Source: an uncultured Eubacteriales bacterium
GTDB taxonomy: Bacteria > Bacillota > Clostridia > Christensenellales > UBA1242
Reading direction: 5' to 3'
NCBI GenBank assembly: GCA_900557645.1
Contig: USSZ01000024.1
Span: 1 to 15,736, forward strand
Length of the DNA: 15,736 bases
This document shows, in pieces, positions 1 to 5,920 of the stretch. Each line of letters opens with the position of its first letter. The first letter of the stretch is position 1. The notes under the pieces were generated by a model. That model did not search any database. It saw only the letters and a list, made by a program, of their open reading frames with translations, and was not told the origin of the DNA. A program made the position numbers and the translations under genes.

Positions 1-22
1 AAGTGTGAAATTAACATAAAAG

Positions 23-57
23 AAAAAAGAAAGGAATAAGCAACCTTTCTTTTTTAT
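23..57 (+). terminator. Intrinsic terminator of an upstream gene
   Basis: A perfect 12-bp stem (AAAAAAGAAAGG at 23-34 with CCTTTCTTTTTT at 44-55) closes a 9-base loop and runs into a T tract. It would end transcription from a gene left of the window. The A tract on its other side could also make it work on the minus strand. Confidence 0.65.
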
Positions 58-90
58 AGATTTCAAAATTTATAAATATAAAAAAATATT

Positions 91-121
91 TTGCAATTTA
101 TTTTTTATGTGTTATTATAAT
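91..121 (+). promoter_or_regulatory. Possible promoter of the DegV-family gene
   Basis: TTGCAA at 91-96 is followed by TATTAT at 113-118 (16-base spacer) or TATAAT at 116-121 (19-base spacer). The surroundings are so AT-rich that the exact -10 box is uncertain. It lies about 60 bases before the gene. Confidence 0.35.
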
Positions 122-180
122 TATAAAGTTTTAAGATATAAACTTTTAAAATCGAGTTTAAGATTATTATGGGGGAAATA

Positions 181-1014
181 ATGAAATTTGTATTTGTTGC
201 AGATGCTGCGTGTGATGTTTCTGAAGAAGATAAAAAAAGATATAATATTAACATAATTCCTATAGAATTAAATTTTGGTGATGAGATTTATCCAACAGGG
301 TTATCTAATGAAGAGTATTATGAAAAACTTAAAAATTCAAGTATAATGCCAAAAACTGCTATGCCAAATGCATATAAATTTCAAACATTTTATAAAGATT
401 ATGTCAATAAAGAAGATGTATTTGTTATAACCATTTTGATTTCAATGGAACTTTCTGCGACCAAAGTTCAAGCACAAAATGCAGCAGAAGAACTTGGAAT
501 GAAAAATGTATTTATAGAAGAAAGTCAAGCAGCAACTGTTGCACAAGGGGCATTAATTGTCGAACTTGCCAAATATTGTCAAAATGAAAATGATATAGAA
601 AAAATAAAAAAAGAGTTCTATAGATTAAGAGAAAAGGTAAAATTATATGCTATTATAAACGATTTAAAATATCTGAAAGCATCAGGTAGATTATCAGGAA
701 CTTCTGCTGCAATAGGAGGAATGCTTAAAGTAAAACCTATTGTAAGTATTGTTGATGGAAAAGTTGTAAATATAGCAAAATGTATGGGAACGCCAAAGGC
801 TGAAAGTTTTATAATAAACAGTATAAAGAATTTAGATGAAAGCAGACCTTTATATTTAATACATAGTCATATACCTGAAAAAGCCAATGAATTATATGAA
901 AAGAATAAAGAAAAGTTTAATAAACAGCAAGAAGTTAAAGTTCAAGAGATAAGTTATGTTGTAGGAACTCATGTTGGTGCTGGTTGTTATGGAGTAGTAT
1001 ATTTTGAGAAATAA
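181..1014 (+). CDS. DegV family fatty-acid-binding protein (FakB-like)
   Basis: DegV-family proteins bind a fatty acid. In FakA/FakB systems they present it to the FakA kinase, so that exogenous fatty acids enter phospholipid synthesis; the protein is cytoplasmic. The 277-residue length is normal for the family. Visible signatures are the N-terminal VADAACDVS strand-turn, the KTAMP segment (residues 58-62) at the position of the usual TSxP motif, the ISMELSAT segment (about 88-95) matching the lipid-contacting SxxLSGT loop, and the later SGRLSG motif. I place the start at the ATG at 181, because GGGGGA at 171-176 is correctly spaced for it. An upstream in-frame ATG at 169 would use that ribosome binding site as coding sequence. 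No fakA-like kinase gene is in the window. The gene appears monocistronic, with a strong terminator right behind it. Family assignment is secure; the bound lipid is unknown. Confidence 0.93.
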   Translation: MKFVFVADAACDVSEEDKKRYNINIIPIELNFGDEIYPTGLSNEEYYEKLKNSSIMPKTAMPNAYKFQTFYKDYVNKEDVFVITILISMELSATKVQAQNAAEELGMKNVFIEESQAATVAQGALIVELAKYCQNENDIEKIKKEFYRLREKVKLYAIINDLKYLKASGRLSGTSAAIGGMLKVKPIVSIVDGKVVNIAKCMGTPKAESFIINSIKNLDESRPLYLIHSHIPEKANELYEKNKEKFNKQQEVKVQEISYVVGTHVGAGCYGVVYFEK

Positions 1015-1021
1015 AGGATTG

Positions 1022-1053
1022 AAAATAGCAATGTAAAAACCATTGCTATTTTT
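1022..1053 (+). terminator. Intrinsic terminator after the DegV-family gene
   Basis: AAAATAGCAATG (1022-1033) pairs perfectly with CATTGCTATTTT (1041-1052) around a 7-base loop, and the right arm merges into a T run. It starts only 8 bases after the stop codon. Confidence 0.85.
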
Positions 1054-1091
1054 AGTGTTTATCTTAAATAATTGAAAAAATTTCTATTTGC

Positions 1092-1120
1092 TTGACAATA
1101 ATTGTTTAATTTAGTATATT
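1092..1120 (+). promoter_or_regulatory. Sigma-A-type promoter of the lipoprotein gene
   Basis: A perfect -35 box TTGACA (1092-1097) is separated by 17 bases from TATATT (1115-1120). The ATG is at 1147, leaving a leader of about 20 bases with a GAGAGGG ribosome binding site. Confidence 0.75.
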
Positions 1121-1146
1121 TAAGTATATAATTTAGAGAGGGTTGT

Positions 1147-1860
1147 ATGAAAAAAGTTTTAAGTTCAAGTCTTTTAGTAATTATGTTGTTTTGTTGTTCA
1201 TTTCTTCTTTTTGCTTGTGGAGATGATAAAAGCACCATTGATAAATCAGGCGATTATCATGTTGTAAGTGAAGAGGAACTTTTAGAAGTTACTAATTTAA
1301 TTACTAGTTTAAATGAAAATACAACAAACCTTAAATTTTATTATAATTCATCTAAAACGGAAGCAGGGGTAAAAACAGAAACTAATTTAAATGGAATTGC
1401 AGATTATGATTATAATTTGTCATTCAATGTAAATATTGATGTTATAGGCACAACATATAGTCAAAGTGCTTACTATAGTTCTACTGAAAATATTTGTTAT
1501 GAAATTGATTATAATGGTAATAAAAATAAAATTCCTTTAAGCCCTAAATATGATATGCTTGCAAATAAGGCAATGAGCACATCAAATATGTTCAAACTTT
1601 GGAATGAAAAAACTTATACAAAAAATGATATACAAATTGCAAAATCTAGAGGAAAAATAAAAATCAAAGTTGATTTTACAGATTCTGCAAAAGGTGAAAA
1701 AGGTGAAATGTATTTTGAATTTTTAGAAGATGGAACTTTTGTTACATTTGCATATGATTCAACGATAAATAAAGATGGCATAAGAGAATATTTAGATATA
1801 GATTTAAATGCGACAGATAATATTGTTGAACCACCTTCAGATTTAGGTAGTTATAATTAA
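1147..1860 (+). CDS. Putative lipoprotein of unknown function
   Basis: I do not recognise a family. The N-terminus is a typical lipoprotein signal: MKK, a hydrophobic stretch, then LLFAC with the lipidated cysteine at residue 24 followed by GDDKS. The mature protein should sit on the outer face of the membrane. The remaining ~210 residues are rich in Asn, Thr, Tyr and Lys and alternate polar and hydrophobic residues (for example NLSFNVNIDVIG and KIKIKVDF), as expected of a beta-rich domain. This loosely resembles LolA/LppX-like lipid carrier folds, but I see no diagnostic motif. The start is supported by GAGAGGG just upstream and by a good promoter at 1092-1120. It is a single-gene transcript closed by the terminator at 1859-1884. 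Confidence 0.88.
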   Translation: MKKVLSSSLLVIMLFCCSFLLFACGDDKSTIDKSGDYHVVSEEELLEVTNLITSLNENTTNLKFYYNSSKTEAGVKTETNLNGIADYDYNLSFNVNIDVIGTTYSQSAYYSSTENICYEIDYNGNKNKIPLSPKYDMLANKAMSTSNMFKLWNEKTYTKNDIQIAKSRGKIKIKVDFTDSAKGEKGEMYFEFLEDGTFVTFAYDSTINKDGIREYLDIDLNATDNIVEPPSDLGSYN

Positions 1861-1884
1861 AAACAGTGAAAACTGTTTTTTTTT
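1859..1884 (+). terminator. Intrinsic terminator with GAAA tetraloop
   Basis: AAAAACAGT (1859-1867) and ACTGTTTTT (1872-1880) pair around a GAAA (GNRA) tetraloop and continue into a T run. The stem overlaps the stop codon of the lipoprotein gene. Confidence 0.85.
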
Positions 1885-1961
1885 ATTAATATATATATTT
1901 AACATTATTAAAATAAAAAAATAAAATGTATTAGGGCTTGGTGCAGATAAAAGGATATTTT

Positions 1962-2508
1962 ATGAATTTTTTTAAATGCTATTGTTCTAATAATCCAATT
2001 AATAGGGTAGGAAAAATAATTGGCCCGACTGGACCAACAGGACCTGCTGGACCAATCGGTCCAACAGGTGCAACAGGAATACAGAACCAAGTGCTATTGC
2101 ACCATTGGCAGTTTATAATGTTAATATCAATGGAACTGGAAAAGTTATGATGTTAAAATAAAAAATGTTATTTATAGATTATCTTATTCTTCGGCAGATG
2201 CAGTAAATTTAAAATTGTTATCAACAGGGGGGACTATTCTTGTTGATGTTCGACGATTTTCATGCTTCAATTCGAGTGTAGAAGGGCAGACACTAAATAA
2301 TTATAATTTAACATCTACACCAGTAGATATTGATAGTATTATATATTCAAATTCTGTAGAAACTCACCAAACAAGGATAAGACAACAAGATCCAATAACA
2401 AAGTTATGGTCTTTATATGATGTAAATTTATTTGTTTCGGCAAATGGAAGTAGAACTACAATATGGATATATATGATTGCTGAAAATGTTGATTTTATTG
2501 TTGTTTAA
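1962..2508 (+). pseudogene. Collagen-like surface protein, broken by two frameshifts
   Basis: The first frame starts at the ATG at 1962 with AAAGG upstream. It encodes MNFFKCYCSNNPINRVGKII followed by six Gly-X-Y triplets (GPTGPTGPAGPIGPTGAT), the signature of collagen-like exosporium or surface proteins. After about 2078 the sense reading moves to the -1 frame (EPSAIAPLAVYNVNINGTG, 2084 onward). After about 2145 it moves again to the -1 frame (YDVKIKNVIYRLSYSSAD, from 2146), which stays open to the TAA at 2506-2508. Restoring one A in the A run at 2078 and one T in the T run near 2145 gives a single frame of about 182 codons. The C-terminal ~120 residues form a beta-rich domain like the trimerising heads that follow bacterial collagen repeats; I cannot name the family. 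Both lesions are homopolymer losses, so a sequencing or assembly error is a real alternative to true decay. No clear terminator follows. Confidence 0.75.
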
Positions 2509-2736
2509 ATCAATCGTTGTTTTTATAAAAAATCATATTCAAATTTATTATAAAAAAACAATTAAATGACTTTAAATATTTTAGATTATAAATTTATAGA
2601 ATTGATTTGATAATTTCTAATGTTATAAAACAATAAAAAATATATAAATTCTTGATTAAATTTATTAGGAGAGTTTGTTTACATCTAATATTACAAAACT
2701 TTAGTAATATTAGAAGAAACAAAAATATCAGCAAAT
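2509..2736. other. AT-rich intergenic stretch, no gene seen
   Basis: No open frame with a ribosome binding site is visible. The only structure is a perfect 10-bp inverted repeat, CTAATATTAC (2685-2694) and GTAATATTAG (2704-2713), without a T tract on either strand. It is therefore not an obvious terminator, and its role is unknown. An AGGAG at 2667-2671 leads into only a 9-codon frame. Confidence 0.5.
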
Positions 2737-2770
2737 AAAAAATACTAGATAAAGTTTTTATATCTAGTAT
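2737..2770 (-). terminator. Terminator left behind with the displaced tRNA-Lys 3' end
   Basis: ATACTAGATA (2742-2751) pairs with TATCTAGTAT (2761-2770); read on the minus strand the stem is followed by six T. It lies 10 bases beyond the 3' CCA of the tRNA fragment. This is where a tRNA-Lys terminator belongs, so it is probably the original host terminator from before the element inserted. Confidence 0.7.
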
Positions 2771-2779
2771 ATTATATAA

Positions 2780-2825
2780 ATGGTGGACTGCGGGGGGCTC
2801 GAACCCCCGACCCTTCGATTAAGAG
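2780..2825 (-). repeat. att repeat: displaced 3' part of tRNA-Lys(CTT)
   Basis: These 46 bases match 5392-5437 with two differences. They cover tRNA positions 32 to 76 on the minus strand: anticodon loop, anticodon 3' arm, variable loop, T-arm, acceptor 3' strand, A73 and CCA. Identity stops at position 32, the 5' edge of the anticodon loop, a known crossover location for tyrosine integrases in tRNA genes. The differences are at 2792 (G versus C) and 2808 (C versus G), which form base pair 49:65 of the T-stem, so folding is preserved. No 5' half is present, so this is not a functional tRNA. In 3'-end integration this copy is the original host 3' end and the intact gene carries the element's copy. 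Confidence 0.88.
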
Positions 2826-2937
2826 GTGTCTTTGGAACTTCTTTTTTTATGTCTTTTTATTCCAGTAAATCACCTTTAACCCCTTATTTTCTCTACCAAA
2901 ATCGTGTTATTCAAGTTTATCCCTTAACTTATAAATT

Positions 2938-2978
2938 TGTCTAAAATTATTTCAGTTTTTGCAGTTTTCTTTTAGACA
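2938..2978. repeat. Left-end integrase arm-type sites (2 copies)
   Basis: ATTTTAGACA occurs reversed at 2938-2947 and TTTTAGACA direct at 2970-2978. The same word occurs four times inside the other end of the element. Arm-site function is inferred from this placement. Confidence 0.6.
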
Positions 2979-3033
2979 TTTATAAAAACAATATATTAAT
3001 AGTGTTTTATACTCTTATTTGTTTGACTTTTTT

Positions 3034-3042
3034 TGATATAAT
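3034..3042 (+). promoter_or_regulatory. Extended -10 promoter of the cargo operon
   Basis: TGATATAAT (3034-3042) is a perfect extended -10 element (TGNTATAAT), which can work with a weak -35. TTGACT at 3023-3028 is too close to serve it but could pair with TATAAA at 3045-3050 (16-base spacer). The first ATG is at 3076. Confidence 0.55.
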
Positions 3043-3075
3043 ATTATAAAATAATGTTAACATTTGGAGGATGAT

Positions 3076-3513
3076 ATGCAAAATTCACATACCACCCCAC
3101 TTCTTAGAAATGACTTAAAAGAATTTTTAATTAGGTTAGGTAAGATTTTTTCTAACATTTCAATATTAGCTCTATTATTGTGTTTTAGCGGAATTTTATC
3201 TTTTGTTGCGACTGCTTTTATTTTGCTTATAGGTTTGGTTGTCATTATTTTATCTATTGGGACCATATTTGCCATTGTTCCCAATTATTTTGATATATTA
3301 ATGTCAACATCTGAAGTATCTGCAAAGATTTCTGCTTTCTTTTTAGAAAATTTTTATATATTTGCCTCTATTGCTATTATAGGAGCAACCCTTTCACTTG
3401 TGCTTCTGCTTTTAGATAAGAGAACAAAACATACAGGTAGAATAGTTATATCTTCTATTGTAATTGCAATTGTGATTATTGCTATAATAGTTGTTGCAAC
3501 GGGGGTGATATAA
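3076..3513 (+). CDS. Small integral membrane protein, four predicted TM segments
   Basis: No family recognised. The 145-residue protein begins with a polar stretch (MQNSHTTPLLRNDLKEF). It then shows hydrophobic segments at about residues 26-45, 47-68, 91-112 and 121-143, so it is almost entirely membrane-embedded with short loops. The ATG at 3076 is chosen because GGAGG at 3066-3070 is five bases upstream; a TTG further up would run through that site. Its TAA shares an A with the next gene's ATG (TAATG at 3511-3515), so the two are translationally coupled. It is the first gene of the element's cargo operon. The position next to an integrase, and the pairing with another membrane protein and a LURP-one-related protein, would fit a host-surface or phage-exclusion role, but that is only a guess. 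Confidence 0.82.
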   Translation: MQNSHTTPLLRNDLKEFLIRLGKIFSNISILALLLCFSGILSFVATAFILLIGLVVIILSIGTIFAIVPNYFDILMSTSEVSAKISAFFLENFYIFASIAIIGATLSLVLLLLDKRTKHTGRIVISSIVIAIVIIAIIVVATGVI

Positions 3514-4022
3514 TGAATTCGGTGAAATTAAAATTGGTTGGAATCAATTCAAAACTTATTCCTAATATTTTTATTGATGACCAATATGTAAAATGTAAGA
3601 AAAACGAATTTGGCTCTTACGAAACAGATTTTCAAACAGAAAAAGATGAAATTAAAATAGCTTTTTCAAGAGAGTTAGAGTTGAAATCTAAACTCTGGTG
3701 GTTATATGCAATATTATCATTTATAGTAAGTGTTTTTGGAATTTTTAACCCACCTTATGATAGAAAATGTATTTCAATGGATTGTTCTTTTATAGTTAAA
3801 TTAAAAGATGTAAATAATATTAATATAAAATTTAATTCCTTATCTTCAAGTGGCAGAGCTGTTGAAGTAGAAACGGAAACAAGTTTTGAAGAAATAAAAA
3901 ATGAATATACAGTTGATAAAATAGCTAAAAGAAGATGGATAATACTGCTCATAGCCAGAATTTTGGCTTGGATAGGAATTGCTATTTTATTAGGTTGGCT
4001 AATTGCTGATCAAATTGGTTAG
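3513..4022 (+). CDS. Membrane protein with a polar central domain
   Basis: No family recognised. The 169-residue protein has an N-terminal ~57-residue polar, beta-prone region (MNSVKLKLVGINSKLIPNIF onward) and a hydrophobic segment at about 62-78 (WWLYAILSFIVSVFGIF). A charged middle domain of about 60 residues follows, then a second hydrophobic segment at about 142-166 (WIILLIARILAWIGIAILLG). With two membrane passes the ends would lie on the same side. The start overlaps the stop of the preceding gene by one base, and GGGGGTGAT just upstream provides the ribosome binding site. The next gene starts 10 bases after the stop, with GGGAGGG between, so all three are one operon. Tryptophan-rich membrane edges are visible at both segments. 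The function is unknown. Confidence 0.82.
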   Translation: MNSVKLKLVGINSKLIPNIFIDDQYVKCKKNEFGSYETDFQTEKDEIKIAFSRELELKSKLWWLYAILSFIVSVFGIFNPPYDRKCISMDCSFIVKLKDVNNINIKFNSLSSSGRAVEVETETSFEEIKNEYTVDKIAKRRWIILLIARILAWIGIAILLGWLIADQIG

Positions 4023-4032
4023 GGAGGGATTT

Positions 4033-4518
4033 ATGAAAGTATATATAAAGAACAAATTTTGGTCTATTGGTGGAGGTTCATCGGTTGTAAATGAAAACAA
4101 AGAAGATGTTTTTAAAGTTAAAGGGCGTGCATTTAGTATAACTCGTGTAAAATATGTTTGTGATAAAGAAGGAAACAGACTTTTTAAGATTAGGAATAGA
4201 TGGTTTAATTGGTTCATTCATAAAGCATATATCTACGATGCAAATAAAAATAAAATAGCTTCAGTGAAAGATAAGTGGTTTAATGTAAATCAAGAATATT
4301 TTGTTATGGGTTATAAAGATGAAATTAAAATTCAAGGAAAATTTTTTGGTTTAACATCTCAAATTCTAAAAAATGGTGAAGTTATTGGTACAATAAGAAG
4401 ACAAATCACCTTTATCAATGATGCCTTTGAACTTGAAGCGAATGAACAAGACATGCCTTTCTTAATTGCTCTCGTTATTGCTATAGACAACATTACTGAT
4501 AAAAAAAGAACATTATAG
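4033..4518 (+). CDS. LURP-one-related (tubby/scramblase-like fold) protein
   Basis: The 161-residue protein matches the LURP-one-related family (bacterial YxjI type), a small beta-barrel around a central hydrophobic helix related to tubby and phospholipid scramblases. Visible hallmarks are short beta-strand repeats of the form 'VYDANKNKIASVKDKWF', the NQEYFVMGYKDEIKIQGKFFGLTSQILKNG middle in the usual order, the VIGTIRRQITFINDAFELEA segment, and the C-terminal hydrophobic helix PFLIALVIAIDNI. Length is normal, so the gene looks complete, although it ends right at the probable deletion junction with the integrase. The ATG at 4033 has GGGAGGG at 4022-4028; an upstream in-frame TTG would overlap the previous gene. 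Family members are thought to bind lipid or membrane; the biochemical role in bacteria is not established. Pairing with two membrane proteins suggests a membrane-associated unit. Confidence 0.85.
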   Translation: MKVYIKNKFWSIGGGSSVVNENKEDVFKVKGRAFSITRVKYVCDKEGNRLFKIRNRWFNWFIHKAYIYDANKNKIASVKDKWFNVNQEYFVMGYKDEIKIQGKFFGLTSQILKNGEVIGTIRRQITFINDAFELEANEQDMPFLIALVIAIDNITDKKRTL

Positions 4519-5141
4519 AAGATGGAAAACGATATATTCATAAATCGGATAAGATGAAAAATAAAACAAGCAATAGAGTTTTACCACTACTCCCACAGGC
4601 AGAAGAATTATTACTTAACCATAAAGAGCAAGTTGAGAATAATAAAAAATTACTCGGCAAGGGTTATGACAAAAGGTATTTGGATTATGTTTGTGTTGAC
4701 AATCTTGGAAGATTGATTCTGCCTAACAGGCTATCTCATAACTTTATTAAGATTATTAGAAAGAACAATCTTAAACATATTCGTTTTCACGATTTAAGAC
4801 ACTCTTGTGCAAGCATTATGCTATCTAATGGAGTCCCTATGAAACAAATCCAAGAGTGGCTTGGACACGCCGATTTTGGCACCACAGCGAATATTTACAG
4901 CCACTTGGACTATAAGACTAAACAAAACTCAGCAAACACAATTTCAAATGTTTTTAATTTTAATTCAAAGAAAGAAGAAAACGAAAAAACAAACGAAATT
5001 GATAAGACAAAAGGACTTGAAGAAAAAATTGCAAAGTTAGAAGAACAACTAAAATCTCAACAAGAAGATGAAGAATATAAAGAGTGGCTAAAAGAAAAAG
5101 AAATGCGTAAAAAGAAAAAACAAAAAGATTTTGAAATGTAA
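4503..5141 (+). pseudogene. Tyrosine integrase, catalytic C-terminal fragment only
   Basis: The longest ATG frame runs 4554-5141 (195 residues), but integrase-like reading continues upstream in frame without an ATG (KNIIEDGKRYIHKSDK, from about 4503). The fragment keeps the beta-hairpin lysine region (KNKTSNR), the HxxR box (HDLRH, His79-Arg82 counted from 4554), the LGH box (WLGHADFGTT) and the tyrosine nucleophile in NIYSHLD (Tyr115). The arm-binding and core-binding N-terminal domains and the first catalytic arginine are missing. A charged coiled-coil-like tail (about 138-195) follows. There is no convincing ribosome binding site at 4554. It is read in the same direction as the cargo operon, immediately upstream of the tRNA-Lys att site, as expected for the element's integrase. 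A deletion has joined its interior to the end of the LURP-one-related gene. It cannot be active on its own. Confidence 0.88.
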
Positions 5142-5148
5142 TAAAATT

Positions 5149-5183
5149 GACTGAGAATTTATGATAATTCTCAGTCTTTTTTT
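5149..5183 (+). terminator. Intrinsic terminator after the integrase remnant
   Basis: GACTGAGAATT (5149-5159) pairs perfectly with AATTCTCAGTC (5166-5176), followed by seven T. No terminator lies between the cargo operon and the integrase remnant, so this probably ends the whole transcript from 3040. Confidence 0.88.
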
Positions 5184-5201
5184 GTGCTATTTTTCTAAAA
5201 A

Positions 5202-5329
5202 TTTTAGACAGTTTTTTAGACAGTGGCTATTTTTGATTGCTTTTGAGTAATAAACTAGTTTTCAAGTTGATAAATATTTTTGTTGAAAATATTGAAATTT
5301 TAGACACTTTTTACGAAAATTTTAGACAG
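5202..5329 (+). repeat. Right-end integrase arm-type sites (4 copies)
   Basis: TTTTAGACAG occurs at 5202-5211, 5214-5223 and 5320-5329, and TTTTAGACAC at 5298-5307, all direct, between the integrase terminator and the att site. The first two are 12 bases apart and the last two 22 bases apart. Two more copies lie inside the left end of the element. Spaced direct repeats flanking an att core are the usual form of arm sites bound by the small N-terminal domain of tyrosine integrases, the domain this integrase has lost. Confidence 0.7.
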
Positions 5330-5360
5330 TTTTGAGTTAAATTTTGAGTATCTTGACATT

Positions 5361-5388
5361 AAAAAATCCCTTATTTTATAAGGGATTT
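5361..5388 (-). terminator. Terminator of tRNA-Lys
   Basis: AAATCCCTTA (5364-5373) pairs with TAAGGGATTT (5379-5388), and on the minus strand the stem runs into six T. It lies 4 bases after the tRNA 3' CCA. Its sequence differs from the terminator beside the displaced fragment, as expected if it came with the element. Confidence 0.8.
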
Positions 5389-5391
5389 AGC

Positions 5392-5437
5392 ATGGTGGAC
5401 TGCCGGGGGCTCGAACCCCGGACCCTTCGATTAAGAG
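5392..5437 (-). repeat. att repeat inside the intact tRNA-Lys gene
   Basis: This is the second copy of the 46-base repeat at 2780-2825, with C at 5404 and G at 5420 in place of G and C. It makes up the 3' part of the working tRNA and by position is the copy delivered by the element. Confidence 0.85.
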
Positions 5438-5468
5438 TCGAATGCTCTACCAACTGAGCTAGCAGTCC
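5393..5468 (-). tRNA. tRNA-Lys (anticodon CTT)
   Basis: On the minus strand the gene folds into a full cloverleaf of 76 bases: acceptor GGACTGC/GCAGTCC, D-arm GCTC/GAGC, anticodon stem TTCGA/TCGAA around CTCTTAA (anticodon CTT, reading AAG), T-stem CGGGG/CCCCG around TTCGAGC, discriminator A73 and encoded CCA. A promoter with perfect boxes (5518-5546) and a terminator (5361-5388) enclose it. Its 3' part from position 32 on is repeated at 2780-2825 with a compensating 49:65 change, showing that the gene is an integration site whose 3' half was rebuilt by the incoming element. Confidence 0.97.
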
Positions 5469-5517
5469 ATATCATTTTGTGCTTTAATAAGAATATATTG
5501 TTTTAGATACAATTGTG

Positions 5518-5546
5518 ATTATACAGCAATTTATATTATTTGTCAA
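5518..5546 (-). promoter_or_regulatory. Promoter of tRNA-Lys
   Basis: On the minus strand, TTGACA (5546-5541), a 17-base spacer and TATAAT (5523-5518) form a perfect consensus promoter. Transcription would begin about 43 bases before the mature tRNA 5' end. Confidence 0.88.
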
Positions 5547-5676
5547 CAAATTTATAAATCTTGATTAATTATTTAATAAAAGATTTGTTTGTAATATAAA
5601 GACATTTTACAATACAACAAACAATGATATTAAAACACAAAAAAATAGTTATTAACAGTTTTTTTATATATTTTTT

Positions 5677-5865
5677 TTATTCCTCGACTATAGAATCAGG
5701 GACGGGGATAACTCCATATTGTTTTTCAAACTCGCTTATATGTTTTTTCAATAAATGCTCAATTTCTCTATTTTTTGTTCTTCCATAAAAGTCAGAGATA
5801 AAAGCAAGTTTGAAAAGGAGTTCTTTTGAAACTCTTAAAGTATATCTTGGATAATCTTTTTTCAT
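5677..5865 (-). CDS. Small ribbon-helix-helix (Arc-like) DNA-binding protein
   Basis: The 62-residue protein has the pattern of Arc/CopG-type ribbon-helix-helix regulators: a short beta strand (RYTLRVSKE), helix A (ELLFKLAFISDFYG), a turn with polar residues (RTKN) and helix B (REIEHLLKKHISEFEKQYG), then a short acidic tail. Such proteins bind DNA as dimers, each pair of strands entering the major groove, and often repress their own promoter. The start at 5865 is chosen because GAGGTG precedes it by about 5 bases; an upstream in-frame ATG at 5883 has no such site. It is divergent from the Spo0A-like gene at 6066, across about 200 bases that hold several palindromes and 0A-box-like words. No toxin gene follows it, so an antitoxin role is not indicated. 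Downstream there is only a weak AT-rich hairpin (about 5640-5665). Confidence 0.78.
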   Translation of the reverse strand: MKKDYPRYTLRVSKELLFKLAFISDFYGRTKNREIEHLLKKHISEFEKQYGVIPVPDSIVEE

Positions 5866-5920
5866 TTTACACCTCACATACAATATATTAATGTTTATGT
5901 TTGTTAAAAATATTCAAGTA

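Larger units (their letters stand above)
2780..5437. mobile_element. Decayed integrative element in tRNA-Lys(CTT), about 2.6 kb
   Basis: The element is bounded by a 46-base direct repeat of the tRNA-Lys 3' region (2780-2825 and 5392-5437). Inside, next to the intact tRNA, is the catalytic part of a tyrosine integrase. Short repeats of TTTTAGACA lie inside both ends. The remaining cargo is one operon of two small membrane proteins and a LURP-one-related protein. There are no replication, conjugation, excisionase or capsid genes, and the integrase has lost its N-terminal half, so it cannot excise without help from another integrase. A deletion between the cargo and the integrase body, with the junction around 4500-4518, explains the small size. 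Whether it came from a phage or a conjugative element cannot be told. Confidence 0.85.

Noticed and set aside
1962..2508. Programmed ribosomal frameshifting as the explanation of the collagen-like gene
   Set aside because: Two successive shifts in the same direction would be needed, there is no slippery heptamer with a following fold, and both points are plain homopolymer losses.
2685..2713. Perfect 10-bp AT-rich inverted repeat as a terminator or operator
   Set aside because: There is no T tract on either strand and no promoter next to it; in such AT-rich sequence a 10-bp match is weak evidence of function.
2780..2825. A second working tRNA-Lys gene
   Set aside because: Only positions 32-76 are present; the 5' acceptor strand, D-arm and promoter are missing.
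5202..5329. CRISPR array
   Set aside because: The repeats are only 9-10 bases, irregularly spaced, with no cas genes; integrase arm sites fit better.
5677..5865. RHH protein as the antitoxin of a toxin-antitoxin pair
   Set aside because: No second small gene follows or overlaps it on the minus strand.
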